A stretch of DNA of 56,598 nt, taken from the NCBI GenBank assembly GCA_024230095.1, contig JAAERS010000118.1, forward strand, positions 1-56,598, written 5' to 3'. This document shows, piece after piece, positions 31,178 to 39,526 of the stretch (positions are counted from its first letter, which is position 1; each line of letters starts with the position of its first letter). This DNA comes from Gammaproteobacteria bacterium (GTDB lineage: Bacteria > Pseudomonadota > Gammaproteobacteria > Pseudomonadales > Balneatricaceae). A program made the position numbers and the translations under genes. The notes under the pieces were generated by a model. The model was not told where the DNA came from. It was given only the letters and a program-made list of their open reading frames with translations, and did no database searches.

Positions 31178-32178
31178 TTCACGGGCCTCAACATTTTTTC
31201 ACGTAAAACAGAATACAAAAGATGGGCTGATATAGCTTCCGTGCGTCCTGATGGGTCCAATGAAGGAGCTACTTCCGCAATATCCATACCTCCGATTGAA
31301 TGTTTGGCAATAACATCGAGAATATCGCAATAATTTTTAGGTGTTATACCACTGTGTACAATTGACCCAGTTCCTGGAAGGTATCCTGCATCCATTGCAT
31401 CAATGTCCATGGACAGATACAAGCTATCACTATTCTTTGTGGCATGCTCAAGAGCCAACCTTGCAACTTCTTTCGCGCCTAATCTGTGCACATCCCCGGA
31501 AGAATAAACCTTTCCGCCCATACTCTCGATCAGCTCCAGCTCGCCGCCATCTACCCAACCGGAAACACCAATCCATACCATGTTCTCTTTGACAATATTG
31601 GGGAGTTCTGAAATTCGACGACCATTGGTAGCGTGATTAAAGTGTCCCCACGCACCAAGACGATCAGAAAAGTCCAAATGGCCATCAATTTGGATATAAC
31701 CAATTTTATGCGTCGGATCAATTTTGCTTAATGCACGAGAATATCCCAAACATGCCGGATAACTATTAAAGTGATCGCCTCCTAAGGCAAGGGGGACCCC
31801 CCCAGCCAAACGTACACTTTCTGTCATGCTGGCGATTGCTTCAGTTGTCTGCTCAACAGAAACTGGGTCAATATCGGCATCACCACAATCAAGTATCCAA
31901 GAAGCATTATTTCTAGACCATTCCCCCCCATGCGTTGCGTCAAAAAATGTATCATGATGAGAAGGGAGATATTCTTCAACTAATCTAGTCGTCGCACGTC
32001 GAAGCGCTTCTGGGCCATGACGAGCTCCAATACGGCTCGAATGTGTCCAATCCGAAGGCATCCCAACCACACCGACAACATCTTTAGTGATTTCATTGAC
32101 GTTTGCAGATTTAGAACCAAACAATGTCGACGAAGGCGATTTCAAGCCAAGATTAATGGCGCATTCACCAGACTTCAT
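31174..32178 (-). CDS. Ureohydrolase (agmatinase/guanidinobutyrase-like) with complete metal site
   Basis: This 334-aa arginase-fold enzyme is predicted to hydrolyse a guanidino (or related C-N) group to urea and an amine. All six binuclear-Mn ligands are visible: H136 in LGGDHFNS, D165, H167 and D169 in IDGHLDFSD, and D258 and D260 in SMDIDAMD, followed by YLPGTGS. The N-terminal GMPSDWTHSSRIGARHGPEA is also family-typical. I chose the ATG at 32178, which has GAGG nine nt upstream, over a GTG at 32193. Of four tandem homologues it is the only one with an intact catalytic site. The substrate is unproven; agmatine, 4-guanidinobutyrate and other guanidino acids are candidates. Confidence 0.85.
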   Translation of the reverse strand: MKSGECAINLGLKSPSSTLFGSKSANVNEITKDVVGVVGMPSDWTHSSRIGARHGPEALRRATTRLVEEYLPSHHDTFFDATHGGEWSRNNASWILDCGDADIDPVSVEQTTEAIASMTESVRLAGGVPLALGGDHFNSYPACLGYSRALSKIDPTHKIGYIQIDGHLDFSDRLGAWGHFNHATNGRRISELPNIVKENMVWIGVSGWVDGGELELIESMGGKVYSSGDVHRLGAKEVARLALEHATKNSDSLYLSMDIDAMDAGYLPGTGSIVHSGITPKNYCDILDVIAKHSIGGMDIAEVAPSLDPSGRTEAISAHLLYSVLREKMLRPVK

Positions 32179-32179
32179 T

Positions 32180-33172
32180 TTAATTTTCCTCACGTTTCAA
32201 CGACGTCAACAATCCGAGACGCCCATAAATATATCCAAGAAGAACTGTTACCAACAAACGCTGGCCAGTTTTGACAACACTCATTCCATTGACCGTCGGG
32301 TTCATTCCAGTAACAATCAATGTTGACACAGGCGATTGACCAATTTCGGTCATTACTGACTGTAAAGAAGTTACCGACACTCCATTAAACCGACGCTTTG
32401 ATGACATGCCATGGAGGGGAGATGCGAATGCACTCAGGTCAAGATTAACGACTAAGGAATCAGTATTCTCAGTAAGTGCGAGGCGGAACTCTCTAAACTC
32501 CGGCATTGAAATTCTTGACAACTGTTTTGCTGAAATAACTTGACCGCCTTGCCCTCTATACTGGGTCAAAAACTCACATGGAGACGTACTAAGCGGCGTT
32601 AGAAAAGCAGTATTTTTCGCTAATAGCGTGCCGTTACTGATTAAACTGTCAACATCAGCCCTAGCCGAAGGAATTCCTTGTGTCCAAGATGACGGCGTAT
32701 GACCACCAATCTGAATAAAGCTTAATTTTTCAGAATTCGCCTGGGTTTCTAAAACTGTGTTTACAGACCGTTGATCGCCGGACAATGCGATAATTGAAGC
32801 ACCCCTTTGACGAACCGCATTGAATACGTCAGAAACAAGATTATCTGCAACTGACCTGCCTAAACCCTCAACTGGGATGTCACCTAAATCGACCATACGA
32901 TCATGAATAGAAGAAGTATCAATTTTCTTTCTCGCATCGACATCAACAGGATGACTAAATTGAGGGTTTGCTTGCCAACCAAAGTATACTGACGTTTCCC
33001 GCAAGGCTTGGGGAGACATTCGGTACCCCGACGAAAGACCTACGTTGTCTTCCATCGGGATCCCAATTATCGCCAAACTTTTGTCATTGATTTCTGTCAA
33101 CGCTCCGCGATGCGAGCGCATGAAAGTTAAGTCACCCGCCATACGGGGTAAAGGACCCGTTCTTAGACTCAA
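32180..33172 (-). CDS. Ureohydrolase-fold pseudoenzyme (metal ligands lost), paralogue A
   Basis: The 330-aa protein aligns with the arginase/agmatinase fold: IIGIPMEDNVGLSSGYRMSP at the substrate-loop position, a DLGDI strand, and a C-terminal half in family order. The catalytic motifs are altered. GGDH is SGDQ (Q134 for His), DxHxD is GGHTP (G156, H158, P160), and SxDxDxxD is NLDLSAFA (D245, S247, A250). Binuclear Mn binding therefore looks impossible. The frame is intact and coupled to its neighbours (4-nt overlap upstream, 1-nt gap downstream), so it is not a decaying pseudogene. It may be a structural or regulatory subunit. Confidence 0.75.
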   Translation of the reverse strand: MSLRTGPLPRMAGDLTFMRSHRGALTEINDKSLAIIGIPMEDNVGLSSGYRMSPQALRETSVYFGWQANPQFSHPVDVDARKKIDTSSIHDRMVDLGDIPVEGLGRSVADNLVSDVFNAVRQRGASIIALSGDQRSVNTVLETQANSEKLSFIQIGGHTPSSWTQGIPSARADVDSLISNGTLLAKNTAFLTPLSTSPCEFLTQYRGQGGQVISAKQLSRISMPEFREFRLALTENTDSLVVNLDLSAFASPLHGMSSKRRFNGVSVTSLQSVMTEIGQSPVSTLIVTGMNPTVNGMSVVKTGQRLLVTVLLGYIYGRLGLLTSLKREEN

Positions 33173-34029
33173 TTTCTTTCTCCTTGTTTAAGAAGTTCTG
33201 CCAGCGCTGAAAATATTGAAAGACTGTAAGCCGTCACAGCTCGGTCTCGAAGTTCAAAATCTGGCCTATGCCCCGTAAATTCAGCAGCAATTATAGGCAG
33301 TTGTTTTAGTGACTGTATGAAATCTATTACGTCCTCTATGCGTTGTGACTTACTACCGCTATATGCAGTTGTCACCCCGTAAGCCGGACCAAGAATATCG
33401 GCGTCCACACTCAAGAAACACGTGCCTCCTTTAAGCATTTCATAATGTTCATCTGTCAGGTCTTCGCATTTCTGCACCCAAATCAAACTGTCAGATCGAT
33501 CACCCAATAGTTGTGAAAGCCGCGTTCCAGCCTGGGATCTATTACTAACTAAGCCACAAGTATCTGGCACCACCTCTAAATCTTTGCGTTGAGAAACTCT
33601 AATGACAGATATCTGTTTATCGCTTTTAGCTTCAAGAATGCCAGCAATCAAAGTAGGAGTAAGACTGAAGTCTGCATTGGCAAATAAAATACTAGCTCGT
33701 GTGCGAGCTAATCGTGCTACCTGTTCACGCAAACTTGAGTATAAGCGCTCAGGTTCAAGCGGATAGACGTTCAGGTCTCCAACATCTATCAAATGCTCAG
33801 CATTAATACCCAAACTATTCTGGAACCAAGGATCAGAGCTACAATAACGGAACTGCCTGGCTAAGAAACGAGCACCAGGTTCACCTTCACTAAAGTGGTC
33901 GCAAAAAATTCCACAGCATGCAACGCTCTCTGGGCCCAGATCTTCAAGCCCCCCAACCTTCGCACCAAAGAATGTTGCTGCTGGTCTTAAAACTGTGTGA
34001 GTATCCCAACATCTAATTGAATCAATCAT
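33169..34029 (-). CDS. Ureohydrolase-fold pseudoenzyme, paralogue B
   Basis: The 286-aa protein is a divergent member of the arginase fold. GIFCDHFSEGEPGARFLARQFR matches the G-P-D---G---R-GAR-GP--IR element. The GGDH position is NADF (F121), the DAHxD segment is VSQRKD with no His, and the late motif is SVDADILGP (D209 and D211 kept, third Asp G214). Two late Asp residues remain but the His and the first Asp set are gone, so ureohydrolase catalysis is unlikely. It overlaps both neighbours by 4 nt. Family membership rests on fold-order motifs read by eye. Confidence 0.65.
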   Translation of the reverse strand: MIDSIRCWDTHTVLRPAATFFGAKVGGLEDLGPESVACCGIFCDHFSEGEPGARFLARQFRYCSSDPWFQNSLGINAEHLIDVGDLNVYPLEPERLYSSLREQVARLARTRASILFANADFSLTPTLIAGILEAKSDKQISVIRVSQRKDLEVVPDTCGLVSNRSQAGTRLSQLLGDRSDSLIWVQKCEDLTDEHYEMLKGGTCFLSVDADILGPAYGVTTAYSGSKSQRIEDVIDFIQSLKQLPIIAAEFTGHRPDFELRDRAVTAYSLSIFSALAELLKQGERN

Positions 34030-34913
34030 GGATCAACCCGATCCCATAAAACCGGGGCAATAACACGGCTCAATACTTCAGCAGCAAAGTACTCAGATAG
34101 CCCCCTCCTATCGAATACTGGTGCCACATTTGTAAGGGCACAACCTGCGATACGGGTGTTTTCTGAAACATGATCCAAAATATCTAGAATTTGATTAGGA
34201 TCTAATCCTCCGATGTTAAGCGTAGGGGTCCCCGCCGCATGACCTGTATCCACAGCAGATACATCTATATGCCAAAACACACGTTTTTGTTCTTTCAAAA
34301 ACGCCAATAAAAGCTCACTTGTACCAATTGTACCGATTTCATGAATTTGATCGGCACTGACACAAGTATGATTATGCTGTTCGGTTTGTTTCCATGCTTT
34401 AGCCGGCATAAGACCATTTACTCCAATAAAAAAAGTAGCCGTACCTGCTAGACTGTCTCCTTCTGAAATCGATGGCGTGATATGCACAATCGCACAATCT
34501 TGATCAAGTTCAGATATTACTTCTGAACACCATGAACCAATCTCGCGTGCCCCCCCAAGGATCACAGGGACAGTACTTTTTTCACTTAGAAAAGTGAACA
34601 GTTCTACAATTGATTTTTTGTCTAAACTTGATGATAGGTCACCTAAATCATTCATACGGAATGTAGGTTTTAAAACTCTTCTAGTGCCAGTATCCAAGTC
34701 CTCAATCGTTTTATGAGATGAGCTGCTAAACAGTGCAAATACTTCTTCAATTGCACGACGTATTGCGTTAGGCCCCAAAGAAGTACTCTGGCGGTGTTCG
34801 AACTTAGTAACCAAAGGTGCACCAATGACTGAAACAGCACCAGAAGTCAGTTCATTAGTATTTATCGGCACCAATACTTTAGATACTTCAGATTTTTTGC
34901 TAGAAGTGTTCAT
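34026..34913 (-). CDS. Ureohydrolase-fold pseudoenzyme, paralogue C (first gene of the operon)
   Basis: The 295-aa protein shows the arginase-family layout: VSVIGAPLVTKFEHRQSTSLGPNAIR at the N-terminus, MNDLGDL, VILGGAREIG at the GGDH site (the H position is not His), IVHITPSISEGD at the DAHxD site, and WHIDVSAVDTGHAAGTP at the SxDxDxxD site (D217, S219, D222). Most metal ligands are lost. The promoter-proximal position, 70 bp from the divergent IclR gene, means it is the first protein made. The GG pair is encoded within a run of seven Gs (34550-34556), so slippage could switch it off. Confidence 0.7.
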   Translation of the reverse strand: MNTSSKKSEVSKVLVPINTNELTSGAVSVIGAPLVTKFEHRQSTSLGPNAIRRAIEEVFALFSSSSHKTIEDLDTGTRRVLKPTFRMNDLGDLSSSLDKKSIVELFTFLSEKSTVPVILGGAREIGSWCSEVISELDQDCAIVHITPSISEGDSLAGTATFFIGVNGLMPAKAWKQTEQHNHTCVSADQIHEIGTIGTSELLLAFLKEQKRVFWHIDVSAVDTGHAAGTPTLNIGGLDPNQILDILDHVSENTRIAGCALTNVAPVFDRRGLSEYFAAEVLSRVIAPVLWDRVDP

Positions 34914-34940
34914 TTAGAAAATTCCTGACTGGTTTTGAAT

Positions 34941-34965
34941 TTCAGCTCGGTTATAATGAGCTGAA
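34941..34965. promoter_or_regulatory. Inverted repeat in the iclR-ureohydrolase divergent promoter (candidate operator)
   Basis: Perfect 8-bp arms TTCAGCTC (34941-34948) and GAGCTGAA (34958-34965) enclose a 9-bp spacer. The spacer holds a TATAAT box on the plus strand (34952-34957). The element lies midway in the 69-bp gap between the divergent genes, as expected for an operator of the adjacent IclR-family regulator controlling itself and the operon. No good -35 box is seen on either side, which would fit activator dependence. Confidence 0.6.
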
Positions 34966-34982
34966 GCCAAATTCTTAGGGGG

Positions 34983-35726
34983 TTGAGTAAATTGAATACA
35001 GAAATGAAATCCATTTCTAAAAAAGGACGACAAAATGATGGTTTTTCCGGCGTAGAAGCCGTTGAACGCGCTTTTACACTTTTGAACGCTTTCAACGATG
35101 GCAGTACGGCCCTCCCTTTGAAAGAACTCTCCAACCGTAGCGGGCTGACAAAATCTACAATTCTTCGTCTTGCTGTCTCTTTGGAAAAATTTGGCTACAT
35201 GGTTAAAGATTCGGAGGGGCTGTACCATCTCGGCCCTATGCTGTGGCGACTTGGCTCTCTTTTCCGGCAGAACCTGAATCTGGAAGTAATCATAAAACCT
35301 GTTTTGGAAGAGCTGATGAAGAAAACCGGAGAAAGTGCCTCGTTTTACATTCCTCGCGGGAAATTTGGTATTTGCCTTTACAGAACGAACTCGAAGCACC
35401 TTGCTCGTGATCACGTAGAAGCTGGCGACATAATTCCTTTGGGGCTTGGCTCTTCGGGCCAAGTATTGAAAGCATTCCTTAATGGGCGCGGTAAGCTTGC
35501 TACACAAATTCGTAAAGAACGAACCTACGTAAGCCTTGGTGAAAGAGACCCTGATGTTGCTGGAATAGCAGCAATTGTAACTGGCCCTGGAGATGAAGTC
35601 GTTGGCTCTTTGAGTGTATCGGGCATTACTACTCGCTTTGATAAAAGAGCGGTTGAATCGCATCGTACGCTTATTCTCGAAGCAGCCAAAACTATTGAAT
35701 GCAGTTTGGGAGGGCTGGGTGAGTAA
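34983..35726 (+). CDS. IclR-family transcriptional regulator
   Basis: The 247-aa protein has an N-terminal winged helix (about residues 25-85, with VERAFTLLNAF and GLTKSTILRLAVSLEKFGYM) and a C-terminal IclR effector domain (GKFGICLYRTNS, PLGLGSSGQVLKAFL). IclR regulators usually sense small carboxylates or aromatic acids and control adjacent catabolic genes. The frame begins with TTG at 34983. A TTG at 34992 is better spaced from AGGGGG (34977-34982), and the first ATG is at 35004; the choice does not affect the domains. It lies between the ureohydrolase operon (divergent) and the ABC transporter genes (convergent) and probably controls both. Confidence 0.85.
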   Translation: MSKLNTEMKSISKKGRQNDGFSGVEAVERAFTLLNAFNDGSTALPLKELSNRSGLTKSTILRLAVSLEKFGYMVKDSEGLYHLGPMLWRLGSLFRQNLNLEVIIKPVLEELMKKTGESASFYIPRGKFGICLYRTNSKHLARDHVEAGDIIPLGLGSSGQVLKAFLNGRGKLATQIRKERTYVSLGERDPDVAGIAAIVTGPGDEVVGSLSVSGITTRFDKRAVESHRTLILEAAKTIECSLGGLGE

Positions 35727-35736
35727 AGGTCTCATT

Positions 35737-36540
35737 TTACTCATTCACCTCTCCTCGGCTACCTAGAAAACGCACGCAGATTAAAGCCCCAATCGACACT
35801 GCAATTAAACAGGTTGAAATAGCCGCAATAGTGGGGTCAAGGTGATCACGCATTGAGTTAAACATGCGGCGGGTAATTGTTGCGTTTTCCCCACCCGAGA
35901 CCAACATCGAAATCACAACTTCATCGAGCGATGTGACGAAGGCCAGAAAGGCCCCTGTCTGAATCGAAAATTTGACCTGTGGTACAGTTATTGTCCACAA
36001 CGCGAACGCTCGGGACGCGCCCAAACTACGTGCCGCTAGTTCCTGGTCGAAATCATAATTCTGTAACCCCGACATGACAGTAACAATCACAAAGGGTAAT
36101 GCAATTGCCGTATGAGCGATAACAATTCCGGTAAGTGTATAATTAAGCCCCAGCTTGGCATAAAGGCTGAATACCCCCACAGCGGTTAAAATTACTGGTA
36201 CGACAAGGGGCATGATCACAAAGGCCTGCGCAGTGTTCCTGATTCGCGGAGTGGAGCAATGTAGGCCATAGGCACAAAGTGCACCTAAAGGTGTCGCAAT
36301 TGCCGTTGTCATAACCGCCACTATGAGGGAGATTTTCGTGGCACTCATCCATTCTATGGAACTGAAATAGGACTCATACCAACGAAGTGAGAAGGAATTT
36401 GGTGGAAACTCCAGAAAGTCTCCCCCCCCAAAGGAGATCGGGATCACGATAAGTGTGGGCAGAATTAGAAAGAACAAAACTGCGAAACCGACTACAGTCA
36501 GCCACATACCGTCAATTTTTCGTTGTCCTACTTGTTCCAT
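35737..36540 (-). CDS. ABC transporter permease, PotC-like
   Basis: This 267-aa inner-membrane permease of the polyamine/opine-type importer family has six predicted helices and the EAA loop ELAARSLGASRAFALWTITVPQ for docking the ATPase. The ATG at 36540 has GGAG just upstream. An upstream start at 36585 would overlap the previous gene by 35 nt and is less likely. A run of eight Gs lies in its N-terminal region (36422-36429). Last gene of the transport unit. Confidence 0.87.
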   Translation of the reverse strand: MEQVGQRKIDGMWLTVVGFAVLFFLILPTLIVIPISFGGGDFLEFPPNSFSLRWYESYFSSIEWMSATKISLIVAVMTTAIATPLGALCAYGLHCSTPRIRNTAQAFVIMPLVVPVILTAVGVFSLYAKLGLNYTLTGIVIAHTAIALPFVIVTVMSGLQNYDFDQELAARSLGASRAFALWTITVPQVKFSIQTGAFLAFVTSLDEVVISMLVSGGENATITRRMFNSMRDHLDPTIAAISTCLIAVSIGALICVRFLGSRGEVNE

Positions 36541-36550
36541 TTTCAGCTCC

Positions 36551-37453
36551 TCAGCGCATGAATAGTTTGTCGAGACCAAAGACACGATGCATCAGCCAAA
36601 TCATTACCAGTGCCAGCAGCAGTAGGACAACACCTAAAGCTGATGCTGCACCCCAATTAGAATAGATTGTAATAGTACTTTCGATCCGCTGTGCCAACAT
36701 CTGTACCCGGCCCCCCCCCATCAAAGCAGGAGTAACGTAAAACCCAAGTGATAGGATAAATACCAGCACAATACCAGCAAAAAGACCTGGCCTAGACATC
36801 GGAAAGAACACCCGCCAAAACGCCTCACGTGGGCTGGAACCAAGACCTACAGCAGCTCGGACTAGGTCGGTATCAATGCTCCGCATTGTGGCGTAAAGGG
36901 GTAAAACCAAAAAAGGTAGCATGACATGCACCATACCTATGATGGATCCCGTCAGATTGTGCGCCAGTTGCAGAGGTTCATCAATTATGCCAAGTGACAT
37001 TAGTGACGAGTTGATGATGCCATTACGCTGCAACAGCACCAGCCAAGCGTAGGTACGCACCAAAATCGAAGTCCAAAACGGAACCAGCACGAAAATCATT
37101 AGAATGGAAGCAGTTCTGTCCGGCAATTTTGTCAGCCAGTAACACAGCGGATAACCGAGAAGGACACAAATCAAAGTCACGGCAATACTGATCTGAAAGG
37201 TGACAACAAAGGTCCGCCGATACAAAGCGCTTTCATAAATACGTGCATAGTTTTCCATACTCAACTCGCCCGCTGCATTGTAAAACGAGAGTGAAGATAG
37301 CCAAATAATTGGCAGAAAAACGACTATCAAAATTGCTAGAATTGCAGGCAACGAAAGCCCCAAAAACGTCAGGCTTTCACGACGCTCTTCAAACTTGATT
37401 TTACTAGCGTTCTTAAGCGACTGAGGAGACCCATTGGACTCGTGGATACTCAT
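36551..37453 (-). CDS. ABC transporter permease, PotB-like
   Basis: This 300-aa permease has six predicted helices, the first near residues 32-55. The EAA loop is LVRAAVGLGSSPREAFWRVFFP. It pairs with the PotC-like permease to form the membrane channel. The start overlaps the ATPase stop by 4 nt. A run of nine Gs (36711-36719) encodes three Gly near residue 248 and could be a slippage hot spot. Confidence 0.88.
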   Translation of the reverse strand: MSIHESNGSPQSLKNASKIKFEERRESLTFLGLSLPAILAILIVVFLPIIWLSSLSFYNAAGELSMENYARIYESALYRRTFVVTFQISIAVTLICVLLGYPLCYWLTKLPDRTASILMIFVLVPFWTSILVRTYAWLVLLQRNGIINSSLMSLGIIDEPLQLAHNLTGSIIGMVHVMLPFLVLPLYATMRSIDTDLVRAAVGLGSSPREAFWRVFFPMSRPGLFAGIVLVFILSLGFYVTPALMGGGRVQMLAQRIESTITIYSNWGAASALGVVLLLLALVMIWLMHRVFGLDKLFMR

Positions 37454-38535
37454 GATATATGCTCCGGTACAATGATCGTATCTTCGGGATGCAGGGCAAG
37501 ACCGATACGCTCTCCCTTGGAGGGTAGACCTATTTGACCAGCACGATTGGCAGGTACACGCACATTAATCTGGCCCACACTATCGTGCTGAACGATAACC
37601 AGCACGCTGTCACCTTGATAAATGATGTCGTGGACGTAGCCAGATAGATCGTTGGCTGTTTCAGGCACATCTCCTGGTGTAACCTCCAGCAGCTCCGGCC
37701 GGACCACCAAGCGATGGCCTCCACTGCCAAGCGCAATGGGTAAATCAGATTTCAGCACGCGCTCGCCAAGTTGCGCCGTACCCTTAGCCACCGTCACCGG
37801 CAAGGAAATTGATTCCCCGATAAAGTCCGCCACAAAGAAACTGTGAGGCTGACGATAGAGCCGCTCAGGTGTCTCGACCTGCTCGATCCTCCCATGATTG
37901 ACCACCGCAATCCTGTCTGACATCGTCAGGGCTTCGCGCTGGTCATGGGTTACATAAACAATGGTTGCATCCAATTTTTGATGGAGCGCCTTTAATTCGA
38001 TCTGCATATGTTCGCGCAGCTTTTTGTCGAGCGCAGAAAGAGGCTCATCCATCAGGATGATCTGCGGCTCGAATACCATGGCGCGTGCAAGAGCCACACG
38101 CTGCTTTTGGCCGCCAGACAATTGGTTGATACGCCGATTCCCATAGCCGCCAAGCTCAACGGTTTCCAGCGCACGCTCGGCGCGGATCTTTTGATCACTT
38201 TTTGAAACCCCACGAATTTTCAGGGGATAAGCTACATTTTCTGCTACCGTCATAAATGGAAACAACGCATAGCTTTGAAAAACCATACCAAGACCGCGTT
38301 TATGTGGTGGCGTCGTAATCATTTCACGATCGCCGAACCGGATCGACCCGCCATCAGGACGGACAAAACCAGCCAGTGCCATCAGAAGCGTCGTTTTACC
38401 CGATCCTGATGGCCCAAGCAACGTCAAGAACTCACCGGCAGAAATATTTAGCGACACATCATCTAGTGCATTCACTGACCCATAGGATTTGCACAAGTTT
38501 GAGATATCGATGGTTTGAGATTTGTTTGCAAACAT
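37450..38535 (-). CDS. ABC transporter ATP-binding protein, PotA-like
   Basis: The 361-aa ATPase of a spermidine/putrescine-type importer has Walker A GPSGSGKTT, the signature LSGGQKQRVALARAM, Walker B IILMDEPLSALD and the switch His in VYVTHDQ. A C-terminal TOBE_2 domain (about 280-350) is typical of this subfamily and may have regulatory roles. It energises uptake by the two permeases downstream. Confidence 0.92.
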   Translation of the reverse strand: MFANKSQTIDISNLCKSYGSVNALDDVSLNISAGEFLTLLGPSGSGKTTLLMALAGFVRPDGGSIRFGDREMITTPPHKRGLGMVFQSYALFPFMTVAENVAYPLKIRGVSKSDQKIRAERALETVELGGYGNRRINQLSGGQKQRVALARAMVFEPQIILMDEPLSALDKKLREHMQIELKALHQKLDATIVYVTHDQREALTMSDRIAVVNHGRIEQVETPERLYRQPHSFFVADFIGESISLPVTVAKGTAQLGERVLKSDLPIALGSGGHRLVVRPELLEVTPGDVPETANDLSGYVHDIIYQGDSVLVIVQHDSVGQINVRVPANRAGQIGLPSKGERIGLALHPEDTIIVPEHIS

Positions 38536-38746
38536 GATTTAGATTTATCCTAGACTGGTGAATAGTGTTCTTTTATAACACTGGTAAAGTTTTAAATTAA
38601 TGTTTCCATAAGGAAATGACGTTTTATTTCTGTAGAATTGATACTGGGTTAAAGCAACGATTCTTCTTACTCCGAAGAAGGTATACCAAACACTGCCCGG
38701 GTTAAGACGACGCAAGATTTTCGACCCTTGATTACTGAAGCAATAA

Positions 38747-39466
38747 TCATTTCGACGCCTTCAACAAAAACTGTTTTATTGCCTTCGTCGTACTGCTAGG
38801 ATTCTCTATCGGTGGCAGATGTCCACAGTTTGGCAAAATTAACATTTCGCTACCAATTACACTTTCTGATATTTCCTGAACTCCGTTTCTGAAGAACTCT
38901 GAATCATCATTACCGACAATCAATAAGACCGGGCATCGAATATCTTTTAAGCTTTCTTGAAAATCTGGCCGCGTTGCACAGGCAGTCATCTGCCGGCCAA
39001 ACGAATCGGCCAAATGAATATTGACCATTTGACGAAAACATCTTCTTGCATCGCTCGATGCGCTCTTGTTGGATACACAAGCATCCACAATTTCGTCAAC
39101 CAAACCCTCGTACTGGCCAGATTCTATTCTTTCTATCCAGAGTTTACGCTCTTCGGACTGGGATGGCATTTCCGCTCTAGGTGAGGTGGAAATTAGCACT
39201 CCCCCCCAAACTCTATCGGGTGCAAGGCGCAACACCTCAAGCGCCACATACCCACCCATGCTTATTCCAACTACGGCAAATCGCGATGGTGCATGGGCCA
39301 AGAGGGTTTTTGCCATTTCAGTAATCGTTTTGGACTGCATGTTATCAATGAAAATTGCTTTGAAGGGCGGGTTAATACCTGCGACTTGTTCAGCAAAAAT
39401 TTCATTACTACAAAGCGCACCAGGTATAAAGACAACCGCTTCGTTGCTGTTGATTATTGATGACAT
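38747..39466 (-). CDS. Alpha/beta-fold hydrolase
   Basis: The 239-aa protein has the alpha/beta hydrolase fold, with the oxyanion region VVFIPGALCSN, the nucleophile elbow GISMGG (catalytic Ser), a D in LLIVGNDDSEFF and a C-terminal His in LPNCGHLPPIENP. The substrate is unknown. Lying between the solute-binding protein and the ATPase of the importer, it may open an ester, amide or lactone of the imported compound. About 210 nt separate it from the ATPase gene, with no gene and no clear terminator in that gap. Confidence 0.82.
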   Translation of the reverse strand: MSSIINSNEAVVFIPGALCSNEIFAEQVAGINPPFKAIFIDNMQSKTITEMAKTLLAHAPSRFAVVGISMGGYVALEVLRLAPDRVWGGVLISTSPRAEMPSQSEERKLWIERIESGQYEGLVDEIVDACVSNKSASSDARRCFRQMVNIHLADSFGRQMTACATRPDFQESLKDIRCPVLLIVGNDDSEFFRNGVQEISESVIGSEMLILPNCGHLPPIENPSSTTKAIKQFLLKASK

Positions 39467-39526
39467 GAGGGTTCAGTGTGAATCTGAATATCGGGCGCGG
39501 TGAACTATTCACTGCGCCCAATATGA

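Noticed and set aside
32180-34913. Degenerate ureohydrolases read as pseudogenes
   Set aside because: All three frames are full length, lack frameshifts or stops, and are joined to their neighbours by overlaps or a 1-nt gap, so they are probably translated and maintained.
34914-35744. 276-aa open frame on the minus strand across the IclR gene
   Set aside because: It is antisense to a clear IclR-family protein, has no recognisable domain, and is rich in residues typical of shadow frames.
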